Of a stretch of DNA of 64,000 bases, positions 29,045-38,203 are shown piece by piece. The DNA comes from Phycisphaerae bacterium. GTDB taxonomy: Bacteria; Planctomycetota; Phycisphaerae; UBA1845; UTPLA1. The first letter of the stretch is position 1. Each line of letters opens with the position of its first letter. The stretch is from assembly GCA_019636475.1 (NCBI GenBank), contig JAHBXN010000003.1, positions 310,001-374,000 of the forward strand, given 5' to 3'. The notes under the pieces were generated by a model that was not told the DNA's origin, ran no database searches, and worked only from the letters and a program-made list of their open reading frames with translations. Both the position numbers and the translations under genes were made by a program.

Positions 29045-30304
29045 ATGAACCTCAGAAAACTCTGTTACGCGGCCACCGTTATCGCCGCCAGCGTGTTCTC
29101 AGCAAATCCTTCACTCGCCAAGGCGCCGCTCGACGCATCGCTGTCGCCGGTCGCGCTTGACTCGGGCGCGATGAACAACACGCAGGCCGCCCCGCAAGTC
29201 GTCTGGGAAGACGTCGTCACATTCGGCGACGCCGCCTGGTGTTGGGTCGAACTGAGCGACGTGACTCTGCCCGCGGGCAGTCTTGTCCGCTTCACCGGCC
29301 TGCTCGATAACGAAACACAGACGCTTGACACAGCCCAGCTCGCCGATTGGAACTTCCGATCCGCTCGCTTCAACGGCGCTTCCGTCAAGATCGAGTTGAT
29401 CGCCGGCCCCAATACCACCTCAAATCGCGTGAAGGTGACGCAGGCGATGGTCAGCAACCAGATTATTGATGATGGTTCCCCGCGTGCGATCTGCGGCGGT
29501 ACCGACGATCGAATTCCGTCCGCCAACGGCGCAGTTGGCCGGTGGATCGCCAACACCGGACTTTGCACCGGCTGGATGATGGAACTGAATGCAGGCGGTC
29601 CCGATCGCTGCTTCTCAACAGCCGGACACTGCGCACAGGGTTTCACGTCGGGCTCGATGGAATTCAACGTGCCCAATTCGCTTGCAAATTGCAACACCGT
29701 GGCTCCGCCGGTCGCGGACCAGTTTCCGATTCTCGCCGCGAGCGTCATCTTTCAGAATACCGGCCCCGGCGCCGACTGGGCCGTCTATCGATGTGGAACA
29801 AATAACCTGGGTCAAACCGCCTTTCAGCGATACGGCGTCGCCATTCCGCTCGCCACCACCGGCATCACCAACGGCACGGCGGTTCGACACATTGGATATG
29901 GCGCCGACGGCGGAAACTCCTGCACCTGCGCGGGATCAAACGGGACAGCCAACGCCACACGACAGCAGTCTGACGGTGTCCTTTCCGGTGTGACGACGAA
30001 CGACATCCAGCATAATTGCGATATCTGCGGCGGTGACTCCGGTGGCGTCGTGATTCGGATCTCCGACGGATTCGCAGTCGGAAACACCACCCACGATTTC
30101 GGCGCGAATTGCCCCGGCTCCAGCATCAACGGCGGCACGCGGATCACGCAGGCCAGTTGGACTTCCGCACGAGCGCAGTGTGCAGGAAGTCTGCCCGTGA
30201 ACGATCAGGTTCCCGCGATGTCGACTGAGGGAATGCTTGTGTTGCTTGCTCTGATGGCCGTTGCGGGAGTGCTGGTTCTGCGCGGTCGACAGGCTGTGGC
30301 CTGA
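29045..30304 (+). CDS. Secreted trypsin-like serine protease with IPTL-CTERM-like sorting tail
   Basis: 419 residues. A signal peptide (to about residue 26) is followed by a beta-sandwich-like domain (about 45-135) and a trypsin-fold domain with triad motifs STAGHC (His), ADWAVY (Asp) and GGDSGGV (Ser); several cysteine pairs suggest disulfides. The C-terminus, VPAMSTEGM then a hydrophobic helix then RGRQ, has the layout of IPTL-CTERM sorting signals, normally processed by an exosortase-like enzyme (none is in the window). A TAGGAG site precedes the ATG. A strong terminator follows. Confidence 0.85.
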   Translation: MNLRKLCYAATVIAASVFSANPSLAKAPLDASLSPVALDSGAMNNTQAAPQVVWEDVVTFGDAAWCWVELSDVTLPAGSLVRFTGLLDNETQTLDTAQLADWNFRSARFNGASVKIELIAGPNTTSNRVKVTQAMVSNQIIDDGSPRAICGGTDDRIPSANGAVGRWIANTGLCTGWMMELNAGGPDRCFSTAGHCAQGFTSGSMEFNVPNSLANCNTVAPPVADQFPILAASVIFQNTGPGADWAVYRCGTNNLGQTAFQRYGVAIPLATTGITNGTAVRHIGYGADGGNSCTCAGSNGTANATRQQSDGVLSGVTTNDIQHNCDICGGDSGGVVIRISDGFAVGNTTHDFGANCPGSSINGGTRITQASWTSARAQCAGSLPVNDQVPAMSTEGMLVLLALMAVAGVLVLRGRQAVA

Positions 30305-30338
30305 AAAACGCTCCGATTGATCTGTGCAGTTAAACCGA

Positions 30339-30374
30339 GACCCACTCAGGCGACTGAGTGGGTCTTTTTCTTTT
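30339..30374 (+). terminator. Rho-independent terminator after the trypsin-like protease
   Basis: A perfect 11-base-pair stem, GACCCACTCAG with CTGAGTGGGTC, a four-base loop, then TTTTTCTTTT. It closes the protease transcript and, read on the other strand, sits just past the end of the convergent PilZ gene. Confidence 0.93.
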
Positions 30375-30421
30375 ACCGGGAAGCGGTCGCGGAGATGCAG
30401 GGATCTGCCACGATCGTGGAT

Positions 30422-30829
30422 CTACAGTCCGACTGGCGACAACCGGAGCCGATCCGAGAATTGAATTCCCAGTCCGGTGCGGCCGGGTCTTCCGTCCGCG
30501 GCGCCGATGAATTCGACTCGGGTGACACGACCGCTGCACGTAGCGCGGCAGGATTCAGAAGAAACACCCTCGGCGGGCGGCAGCATCATTTCAATCTCAA
30601 GCGGATCACCCATGCGAAAGGCGTCGCCCTCCATTTCGACGAGAATCCCCGTCGAGCTGATGTTCCGCGAACAGGTGTGCAGGATGCGCGGCCGATCCTG
30701 GCCGAAACCGCGCAGTTCAACCGGGATTCGCATATCCATGCGCCGGGAAGTTCGGCGATCATGTCCAGCCGATATCTCGCGATGGGCCGTGGTCGATGAC
30801 GTTTCGTCCGCCGTGAGTGAATCGTGCAT
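30422..30829 (-). CDS. PilZ-domain protein
   Basis: 135 residues. The PilZ c-di-GMP-binding signature is visible: an Arg-rich start (DRRTSRRMDMR, with RxxxR), then CSRNISSTGILVEME, close to the NxSxxG motif, and beta-strands around GDPLEIEM and GRTGLGIQF. PilZ proteins transmit c-di-GMP signals to motility, polysaccharide or other outputs. It is the last gene of the minus-strand rex-resB-ccsA block, 195 bases after ccsA; a GGAAAG site precedes the ATG at 30829. The partner is unknown. Confidence 0.8.
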   Translation of the reverse strand: MHDSLTADETSSTTAHREISAGHDRRTSRRMDMRIPVELRGFGQDRPRILHTCSRNISSTGILVEMEGDAFRMGDPLEIEMMLPPAEGVSSESCRATCSGRVTRVEFIGAADGRPGRTGLGIQFSDRLRLSPVGL

Positions 30830-31024
30830 GGTTCTTGCTTTCCGATGCGCTCGTTGAGGATGCACTTGCCGACCGCGCCTGATCGGCGGTTGTCGGTACT
30901 TCGATCAATGTCGGCTTATTCTGAATGCAAATTGAGTTATCGGAAATGTGTAACTGGAAATCGGCTGCGAAAGTGCGAACTTCGCGCCGCCACAAAACCA
31001 CACACTCCGGAATGCCTCCGCGAG

Positions 31025-33178
31025 TCATGCGTAGCTATGCAGCCCGACGATGAAGAAATTCACGAAGCACCAGTTGAACGCCATCATCAGGCATCCTGCA
31101 ACACTCAGCCACGCGGTCCACAGACCTCGATTCTTCGCGACGAATCGAACGTGCATGAGAATGGCGTAGATGATCCATGTGTTCAGGGCGAATACTTCCT
31201 TTGGATCCCATCCCCACGGACGCCCCCAGGAATAGTCCGCCCACACGGCACCGAGAATGATCCCGACGAACAGCATGATAAATACCATGTTGAGAATAAT
31301 CAGGTGACTCCAATCGAAACGATGCAGCCAGTCCGGCAACGATGCCGATCCTTCGTCACCTGGGGCGGCCCCCGCCAGCACCGGCCGATCCGATCGTCGC
31401 AATCGATGGGAGTCCGCGACGTAACCGCCCGGCAGAATCGTCGAAGCATGCGCGGCGGTCGCCAGAATCGGTTGTCCGAGGGCTCGGGCCAGTCCACCAG
31501 CATTCGCCGCCACGGGCAAGCCGGCGCGCGCTCTTCGTACAATGCCGATCCAGTTCAGCAGCGCCCAGACCGATCCGGTACCAGCCAGCGAATAGCCCAT
31601 TCCGACCGCAAATCCTGAATTCCCAATCGCCAGCGTGAGGCAAAGCACAAACAAATTCACCATTGAAGCGAGCCAGATCGCGCCGCTGTTGCGCCCGGTC
31701 CAGAGGAGCAGCACACCGGATGCGGCCGTCGCCCACCAAAAGTAATTTGCTGCGGTGACGTTCTTAACCAGCCCGCTGACGTGTTCGGCACCCTCCTGAA
31801 ATACGAATCCTTCCAGAAGCCAGATCGCCACGCCGCCGAAAGCCGTGATCAGGCCGACCAAGGCGGACCCCCCGGGTGAAATGTGGTGGTAATACCCGAA
31901 CAGATAAACGATGGCGATGATCGAAGCCAGGAATATGAGCGCATATGATGCGATGATCAGCACCGTGTGAATGCGCAGCATGACGTCATCCAGTATGCCC
32001 ATGATCGTCGTGAGCGTTCCGCCACCGGGAATCACGTACCCACCCAGCACGAGCGCGAGAAAACCCGTGACGTGTGCGCCCAGCAGAAATACGCGCGTCT
32101 TGTACCTCCATTCCGCCAGCAGCGCCATTGCGATGCCGATCCAGGCCGACCCCACCACCGCTTCAAACATGTTGGCCACTGGAATGCGGCCGAGTATGTA
32201 CCAGCGTAGACTGATGCCGTAAGCGTGGATCAGCATCGCGACGATCAGCAGAAGCATCGAGATGCGCCGCGGCGTGGGCCACTCCGTCACCAGCGCCCAG
32301 ACGCCAAGAATCGCCCCCACAAGATAGAACCAGTACCCCCACGTTAGCTTACCAAGAGAATAATAACTTGCTTCGGCCGCTCGCTGAGAATGGCTTGGAT
32401 ACACGCCGGCTGCCGCCAGTGTCGGCAGCGTCCCAGCCAGATCGTCGAGGCTCTCCTGAACTTTTCCCGCATCAGCTGCGGTCCAGCCCTTCCAGAGATT
32501 CGCCCAGCTTCCCATGACCGCGACGGCCTGGGACTCCGGCACACCCGGCACACCGGACGCCTGCGCCGATCGAAGATTCGCTGGCAGGTTTCCACGAAGC
32601 GCCTCGGGAGTAAACCACGGATCATCCTTCGCGCCGCCCGGCGAGGGTACAATTCGAATCAATCGATCCAGCGCTTCAACAATGACCTGGGCATCCCGAA
32701 CGCGACGCATGGCGGTCACCATCGTGTTCTTGGGCTCAAGTTCCGCAAGGCGCGTCTGAACAGTTCGATCCGCCAGTTCACGCGGTGTCATCAACCCTTT
32801 GTCCTGGATGCGCCGCCGGATCGACTCCGGAAAATGCGCCGACAAGTGGATCTGAACGCCCCGATCCTTGATGCGCACAATCGGCTCATCCAGATAGGCC
32901 GAACGATTGAACATCCATTCGAACAGGGATGCGAGTGGGCTAAGGCCCGGAAGATGTTCACGCCCCGTCATCGCCGTCATCGATTCACGAGCGAATGAAT
33001 CAAGCGTCTTGTAGCGGCCGGCATCCTGAACGGCGATCAGACGGGCTTCGCTCCAGTTGATTCGTGAATCGAGATAGGCCGCTTTCTCCGATGCGGACAA
33101 CGGCGTCTCAGCAGCCGACGCAATCGAAGCCAAGATCGCATTCACCAGCAGCACGACAGCAACGTTTCGAACGAGCAT
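31025..33178 (-). CDS. ccsA: Cytochrome c biogenesis protein CcsA/ResC-type
   Basis: 717 residues. A signal peptide (AILASIASA) precedes a periplasmic N-terminal region of some 250 residues, then multiple membrane helices. The heme-handling WWD-like domain carries WGRPWGWDPKEVFAL, diagnostic for CcsA/ResC/CcmF. With ResB it forms the System II complex that carries heme across the membrane and attaches it to CxxCH of apocytochrome c. The long soluble N-terminal region is larger than in classic CcsA. It begins 58 bases downstream of the resB stop. Confidence 0.92.
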   Translation of the reverse strand: MLVRNVAVVLLVNAILASIASAAETPLSASEKAAYLDSRINWSEARLIAVQDAGRYKTLDSFARESMTAMTGREHLPGLSPLASLFEWMFNRSAYLDEPIVRIKDRGVQIHLSAHFPESIRRRIQDKGLMTPRELADRTVQTRLAELEPKNTMVTAMRRVRDAQVIVEALDRLIRIVPSPGGAKDDPWFTPEALRGNLPANLRSAQASGVPGVPESQAVAVMGSWANLWKGWTAADAGKVQESLDDLAGTLPTLAAAGVYPSHSQRAAEASYYSLGKLTWGYWFYLVGAILGVWALVTEWPTPRRISMLLLIVAMLIHAYGISLRWYILGRIPVANMFEAVVGSAWIGIAMALLAEWRYKTRVFLLGAHVTGFLALVLGGYVIPGGGTLTTIMGILDDVMLRIHTVLIIASYALIFLASIIAIVYLFGYYHHISPGGSALVGLITAFGGVAIWLLEGFVFQEGAEHVSGLVKNVTAANYFWWATAASGVLLLWTGRNSGAIWLASMVNLFVLCLTLAIGNSGFAVGMGYSLAGTGSVWALLNWIGIVRRARAGLPVAANAGGLARALGQPILATAAHASTILPGGYVADSHRLRRSDRPVLAGAAPGDEGSASLPDWLHRFDWSHLIILNMVFIMLFVGIILGAVWADYSWGRPWGWDPKEVFALNTWIIYAILMHVRFVAKNRGLWTAWLSVAGCLMMAFNWCFVNFFIVGLHSYA

Positions 33179-33236
33179 CTGACGATTCTCCGAGGTCGTT
33201 TTCGATCATTCGCATCCGGCCGCAGCCGTCAGGAGA

Positions 33237-35519
33237 TCAAACAGACATTGTCTCTAATTCAGCGTCTTCGGTCACTTCCGAGGCAACCAGCGCCGATGCC
33301 CGTCTCGCGGCCGCCGCGCGTCGGCCGGACGCCGCGGCGCGTTTCAGCAGGACGGGCTTTACATAGAAAGCGAAAAGACATCCGAACGTAATCATGACAC
33401 AACCCAGAACCATGGGAATGATTCCATTGCGATTCCCGACTCCCAGAATCGTGTAACCCCAGCCATCCTGGGATGCGCCGCTCTGGTAAAGTGTCCACTC
33501 CCCGGTGGACATGGTCTGATTCGTAAGCACCTCACCGGACTCGACCGGCTGCCCCGCGCGAACCACTTTGAAATCGCTGCGCCAGGATTCCACATTTTCG
33601 CGGCCGGGAAAGTGCTTCACGCTCAGCTTGCCGGGCACAAGCCGGGCATTCAGCGGCCGCTCGAGACGCGAGTACAGAACGCGCCATTTCCCTCCCGTGG
33701 GAGGCGCAACCTCGACGGGCCGTGCGGTCGGATCGTCAGGATACATGCTGAAAAGACTCCACCGGCTTTCGCTCCAGCCCGATGCCGCACCCCGGCCGAC
33801 GAACTTTATGCGAATCGCCGAGACCGATCGCGCTGCAAGATTCGGCCGCCTCGATTCCGGCGGCACCAGCACCGGCTTCAAGAGTGTCTGTCCACTCTGG
33901 TACAGGCCCTCGATTGTCGTGGCGAGTTCGACGCCGAGCACGTTCAGCGACGACGGCTCACCGACCGTAAGGTCGTACTCGCGGATCTGACCATTGAAGT
34001 CGGCGACAAATGCCTTCGGAGAGACGCTTGGGCCCGCCGCAATGGTCACCCAACCGTCACCGCAAGCGCGATAACGAAGCACCAGGTTCGGATCGTACGG
34101 CGCGTCCCGGTGCCGCACGCCCTGCTCGTCGATGTCCTGCGACAACTCCGGGAATCGCTGAATCACCGTGCGGTTGTATTTCTTCTCGCCGTTCGTTACA
34201 TCCACCGAAGCCATTGGTGACGACGCCCCCTCATAACCCGGCGTCATCATCGGCCAATCGGGCCGGAGTTCGCTGATCTTCAACTCGTACGGTGTACCCT
34301 CCACGGCAATCGTTTGACCGAGGCTGACCGCCAGCCGCATTTTCGCGGGAGGATCCTTCACCTCGATCTCTAGTTCGTGCGGACCCGCGCGGTCTTCGGC
34401 CATTGGCGCAAATTGATCGGCATTTTCCACCCATTTGAACTCGACCGGCACGCCAAGAAACGCGACCGACTGCGCGGGATTCATTGCAAATAGGCTCACG
34501 GCGCGTGATTCACTACCTAAGGCGAACCGCACCTTGATCGCCGGGTTCAACGGGCCGCTCCCCTCGCCGACATCCGCATCCAAACGCCCAACATACGGAA
34601 CAAAGCCGGTGATCTCGATATCAAACGGCGCGTCCTTCGGTGAGATGCGGATCGGCAAACGCCAGGACTCGAAAATCGTCGTCGGGATGCTCAAGCCGGC
34701 GATCTCCATGTGAGGCGTGCTGCGCCTCGATGGAACAGGCCGGCTATCCGTATCAACGAGCGTGTCTCCTTCATCGAGATATCGCGCACTGTAGAGCGGC
34801 AAACCGTGAATTGCTTCAACCGCGCGGTCCCCGCCCTCCGCACGAGAGAGATACAGGGCGGGTACTTCGTCGTCATAGAATCGATCCGCGGGACCTGAGA
34901 CGGTCAGCCGAAGTACCAGTCGGCCGTCGCCGATCATTTCAGCCGATTGGTTTGCGATGAGTTGAGCCACTTGCGGTTCACTGGTCGCGCCGACCTGATA
35001 TCGCACGCCGGCCGATGTGATTTCGCCAAGTGCATTCCGTTCGACATTCTGTACTTCGGCCCGGACTTCGCCGCCGAATGCCGGCATGAAGGTCGACCAC
35101 GCGCTGCCTTCCTCGGCCAGGAACTCCGCAATGGTTCGTTCGTTCATGCCCGACAGGCTGGAAAGCCGGATTCGCGGGGACTCCAGTTTGACGTCGCCTT
35201 CAACTTTCGTTCCGAAGTAGTAGATCGATCCTCCAACCAGCATGAGCAGTCCCAGATGCACCGTCAGCACGCCCGCATTCACGATTTTGAATGGGATGCG
35301 AACCAGCGTGGCGACGATCAGAACCACCGAAAACGCGATCATCAGACCGCTGAATAGCCAATGTCGGAAAACGTCCATTTCCGACAGTTCGACCGCGCCG
35401 CGTATCTGAGGCAGCGCCGAACCGACGGATGCATAAACGAGAATCAGCGCCAGCAAAATGATGCCGACTCGCACGCTGGACAGATACCGAATGATCGCAT
35501 GACGCCGGGACTTGGACAT
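33237..35519 (-). CDS. resB: Cytochrome c biogenesis protein ResB
   Basis: 760 residues, somewhat larger than the usual ResB/Ccs1. Three N-terminal helices (about 15-35, 55-75, 82-102), a large exported domain and a final helix near 710 precede an alanine- and arginine-rich tail. The SSVRVGIILLALILVYASVG opening is typical of ResB. It is the partner of CcsA in System II heme delivery. Order resB-ccsA on one strand supports the assignment. The start has a GGAGGG site. Confidence 0.9.
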   Translation of the reverse strand: MSKSRRHAIIRYLSSVRVGIILLALILVYASVGSALPQIRGAVELSEMDVFRHWLFSGLMIAFSVVLIVATLVRIPFKIVNAGVLTVHLGLLMLVGGSIYYFGTKVEGDVKLESPRIRLSSLSGMNERTIAEFLAEEGSAWSTFMPAFGGEVRAEVQNVERNALGEITSAGVRYQVGATSEPQVAQLIANQSAEMIGDGRLVLRLTVSGPADRFYDDEVPALYLSRAEGGDRAVEAIHGLPLYSARYLDEGDTLVDTDSRPVPSRRSTPHMEIAGLSIPTTIFESWRLPIRISPKDAPFDIEITGFVPYVGRLDADVGEGSGPLNPAIKVRFALGSESRAVSLFAMNPAQSVAFLGVPVEFKWVENADQFAPMAEDRAGPHELEIEVKDPPAKMRLAVSLGQTIAVEGTPYELKISELRPDWPMMTPGYEGASSPMASVDVTNGEKKYNRTVIQRFPELSQDIDEQGVRHRDAPYDPNLVLRYRACGDGWVTIAAGPSVSPKAFVADFNGQIREYDLTVGEPSSLNVLGVELATTIEGLYQSGQTLLKPVLVPPESRRPNLAARSVSAIRIKFVGRGAASGWSESRWSLFSMYPDDPTARPVEVAPPTGGKWRVLYSRLERPLNARLVPGKLSVKHFPGRENVESWRSDFKVVRAGQPVESGEVLTNQTMSTGEWTLYQSGASQDGWGYTILGVGNRNGIIPMVLGCVMITFGCLFAFYVKPVLLKRAAASGRRAAAARRASALVASEVTEDAELETMSV

Positions 35520-35821
35520 TTGGCCGACTGCCCTCCGCTAAAAAACACCCGATGACGATCAAAGCCGCATCGGAAAACGGTTCAATGACGCCCAGTATGG
35601 CAAAAGGCCTGCCGATCGCGTCGCCCGGCCTCGGAATTGTCGAAAATGCCTTTAATTCACCGCCACCAAGCGAATGCTGGGAGCAGAATCTGCAAGCCTT
35701 CGCGTCTGATTTTCAACGACTCCCGGAGACATCCGCTCGATTGCGGAAAATTCAGCAGTGGTGCGCGCAGTTATTGCGGCAACGAAAGTTGCCGGATGAT
35801 AGTGGCTGCGACAACGAGCGA
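35520..35821. other. Gap between rex and resB with a tetraloop hairpin
   Basis: 302 bases. Apart from the 7-base-pair hairpin at 35777-35794 I see no gene or strong promoter. A weak minus-strand candidate (TTGAAC, 17 bases, TTGATC) lies nearer resB. Whether resB is cotranscribed with rex is open. Confidence 0.35.
35777..35794. repeat. Perfect hairpin just downstream of rex
   Basis: CGGCAAC, loop GAAA, GTTGCCG: seven perfect pairs, a GNRA tetraloop on the plus strand. No T-tract follows on either strand, so it is not a standard Rho-independent terminator; it may act as an RNA stability element or attenuator after rex. Confidence 0.5.
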
Positions 35822-36541
35822 CTATATCTCGTGACTCATGTCGAGAATTCGATCACCGACGGACTGCCGCAATCCCACGCGAAACGACAACTGCTCCAGT
35901 TGGACAGCGAGATCGATCGTCGAGACGGCAACGTTGGACGCAAGATTGAGATTCACCGGCGCAAAATTGAAGAGGCCCTGAATTCCCGCTCGAACCAGAA
36001 TGTCGGCAACCTCCTGCGCAGCCTCCGCCGGAACGGCGTTGATCGCGAGTCGGATATCCTTCTGACGAATGGCCTTCGTTACATCACTCAAAGGCTGGAC
36101 GATCAGGTCGGCATTCGAAGAAATCGGTTTGCCAATTTTCTTCGGATCGACATCGAAGATCGCCACGAGCCTGAAGCCCTTCTTTGCAAAACCACGATAT
36201 GCCGACAAGGCCGAACCGAGGTTCCCAGCACCGACCAGCAGCACGTTCCATGTTCGGTCCGTGCCGAGAATCCGCCGGATCGTGGTCGTCAGTTCAGCGA
36301 CGTCGTATCCGACTCCGGGATGTCCGAATTGCCCGAAGTATGCAAGGTCCTTACGGATTTGCGTGTCTGTGACTTTCAATGCGGCGCCGAGTTGTTTCGA
36401 GGAGACGGTGTGCTGATCCGCTCGCCAAAGGCTTTCAAGCTGACGCAGGTAGAGGCTCAATCGCCGAACCGTCGGAAGCGGAATCGCGTTCGTGGCCCGA
36501 GACGGTTGAGCCTTCTTGGAATGACCTCGCTTTGGAGCCAT
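35822..36541 (-). CDS. rex: Redox-sensing transcriptional repressor Rex
   Basis: 239 residues. A winged helix-turn-helix (about 25-78, with VRRLSLYLRQLE and DTQIRKDLAYFGQFG) is followed by a Rossmann domain with VGAGNLGSA (103-111) that senses the NADH/NAD+ ratio. Rex releases DNA when NADH rises and typically represses respiratory, fermentative and cytochrome genes. Its place upstream of resB-ccsA on the same strand suggests it regulates cytochrome c maturation. A strong candidate promoter places the transcript start only about seven bases from this ATG. No palindrome TTGTGAA-n4-TTCACAA was found nearby. Confidence 0.92.
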   Translation of the reverse strand: MAPKRGHSKKAQPSRATNAIPLPTVRRLSLYLRQLESLWRADQHTVSSKQLGAALKVTDTQIRKDLAYFGQFGHPGVGYDVAELTTTIRRILGTDRTWNVLLVGAGNLGSALSAYRGFAKKGFRLVAIFDVDPKKIGKPISSNADLIVQPLSDVTKAIRQKDIRLAINAVPAEAAQEVADILVRAGIQGLFNFAPVNLNLASNVAVSTIDLAVQLEQLSFRVGLRQSVGDRILDMSHEI

Positions 36542-36554
36542 CGGAATGCGGCTG

Positions 36555-36583
36555 ATAATATCTGGCCCGCCGGTTCCCAACAA
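36555..36583 (-). promoter_or_regulatory. Candidate promoter for rex
   Basis: On the minus strand: TTGTTG, exactly 17 bases, TATTAT. The start of transcription would fall near 36548, leaving a leader of only about seven bases before the rex ATG. Confidence 0.5.
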
Positions 36584-36645
36584 GGCGACCGGATTCTCAC
36601 AGCGCGCACAACCCTCGATCCGGCAATGGATTTCGCGCGATGCCC

Positions 36646-36675
36646 TTGACACCATTCGGCATCACTTGCTACGGT
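36646..36675 (+). promoter_or_regulatory. Possible promoter for the 36804 gene
   Basis: A perfect -35 box TTGACA, an 18-base spacer and a weak -10 TACGGT. It is about 120 bases before the start. The -35 is strong but the -10 is poor. Confidence 0.3.
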
Positions 36676-36803
36676 TGACGGAAATGACAGCCCGACGTGA
36701 GGCCCACGGCCCGCGTGCGCACGCACGACAAGGCGGCCTGATCGCTCCATGAATGGCACGGGCGGGGGTGTCTTCCACTATTGCCAAGGACGTGAATCAC
36801 CCA

Positions 36804-37835
36804 ATGACTGGAAGCCGGACGCCGTATCTGCTTGTTGCGATGGTACTCGCGCTGTGCGCCGCGCCTCGCGCATCGCTTGCCAAAGATGAGTTGGATTCCA
36901 TCGTTAAGAAGGACAAGTTGTCCGACGGCGACGTCGCCACGATCGATACCGTGGTTGAACAACGCGTCAGAAAACTCTCTGACGCAGCGAAGAATCCCAA
37001 GCAGCTCCGCGACGCGCGTGACGCGCTCATCGCGACCGCGACGGTCAAGCAAGCCACGCCGGCCGGGCTGGACGCCTATGCTGCGTCCTGCTCAAAATCG
37101 CTGATCGGGCCGGTGCTGAGTGAAAATCTGGCGGTTGGCCTCGAAGCCACTCGCGTACTTACCGAATTGTCCAACGCCCGCTGCATCGAAACGCTCACTT
37201 CGGCGCTCCGGTCGCCGCATGCCGCCGTGCGGTATCGAGCGGCCATCGGCATTCGCGATCTACATACGAAGATTGCCCCAAATCGTGCAGCCGCGAGACC
37301 GACGCTCAGCGCCCTGGGAAGTGCGGGGGCGCTCGAGGAGAACGAGTTGGTCCTTCGATCGATTTACGAAGCGATCGATTTCAAGAAATCGGCGTCCACC
37401 TTTCAATTCGGCGATGATTCTGCCGCCGCCCTTTCCGAGATTTTCACGGCTCGCCTTGCTGCACTTGATCGCGGAAGCCGCGATGAATCGAAAGACACCG
37501 CCGGACTCGAAGCCGCTGGAAGATGCTTTGCAGACGCAAATGATGCCCACAAGGCCGAGATCGTGGCTGCCCTCATTGCATTTCTGGGCAAGCAGGTTGA
37601 CCGCTACTGCGCAGCGGATACCGCCCCCGAGTATGTTCCGTCCCTCCAGCCCGTCGCACGAACCACGGAGGGCTCCCTCAAGAATGCCCTTGATTCCGCG
37701 AGAGTTGCAGCGCCCGATTTCCCCGTTTCACGGAATATGGCTCAAAAAGTCACCGACGCCGCACGGAAGGCCACCCGAGATGGCCTCGAAGAGTGGCGAT
37801 CCGCTGTGAACAAGTCGCCTTGGCCGGTTCGGTAG
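36804..37835 (+). CDS. Exported protein with HEAT-like helices, unknown function
   Basis: 343 residues from the ATG at 36804 (MTGSRTPYLLV). A signal peptide ending ASLAK is followed by an all-helical region; paired helices such as EATRVLTELSNARCIETLTSALRS and HAAVRYRAAIGIRD, with the AVRYRAA turn, resemble HEAT repeats, which bind other proteins. No catalytic motif. It is divergent from rex across 262 bases. Role unknown. Confidence 0.7.
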   Translation: MTGSRTPYLLVAMVLALCAAPRASLAKDELDSIVKKDKLSDGDVATIDTVVEQRVRKLSDAAKNPKQLRDARDALIATATVKQATPAGLDAYAASCSKSLIGPVLSENLAVGLEATRVLTELSNARCIETLTSALRSPHAAVRYRAAIGIRDLHTKIAPNRAAARPTLSALGSAGALEENELVLRSIYEAIDFKKSASTFQFGDDSAAALSEIFTARLAALDRGSRDESKDTAGLEAAGRCFADANDAHKAEIVAALIAFLGKQVDRYCAADTAPEYVPSLQPVARTTEGSLKNALDSARVAAPDFPVSRNMAQKVTDAARKATRDGLEEWRSAVNKSPWPVR

Positions 37836-38203
37836 TCTTGTCCTGCCCCACTTGGATTTCAACGCGTCGGCATGCCCGGCTTAGGTTCGTTCTGACCGTG
37901 AGCCCCCCATGCGGAATTCGTTCACCCAGAGACGTCGGGAACCTGGGTTCCCATGGGATGGAAAGCCGCGCATCGCTGCACGCCGGGTACGCCGCTGCAC
38001 CTGCGAGCTGATTCTTGGAAATCGGTCCCGTTCGGGTTCTGTCCACTCACGGCCGTCCCGCTAATATATCGCCTTGACCGTGACGAATCAGGCCCCGTTC
38101 CCCCACGCGATATCGAACGCCTGTGGGCGTTCGTCGCGATAGGCCGGGATGACCGGCCCAAGGGCGATGAACTCGAAACGAGACAGTTCATTACAGCATC
38201 GAG
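37836..38203. other. Intergenic region with a structured leader
   Basis: 368 bases with no convincing gene on either strand. It contains a small inverted repeat near 37938-37953 and a stronger hairpin at 38106-38139 just before the next start. A TAATAT box near 38062 has no clear -35. Confidence 0.4.
38106..38139 (+). promoter_or_regulatory. Hairpin in the leader of the 38204 gene
   Basis: A seven-pair stem, GAACGCC and GGCGTTC with a TGTG loop, extended outwards by a second five-pair stem (CGCGA with TCGCG) after a small internal loop. It ends about 65 bases before the ATG, where a leader RNA structure could regulate expression; no riboswitch class is recognised. Confidence 0.4.

Noticed and set aside
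35552-36649. Long plus-strand frame antisense to rex
   Set aside because: rex on the other strand is an unmistakable family member and this frame has no recognised content.
36542-36803. Rex operator in the rex/36804 divergent region
   Set aside because: A TTGTG-n6-GTGAG-like stretch exists but it is not palindromic and does not match the Rex consensus.
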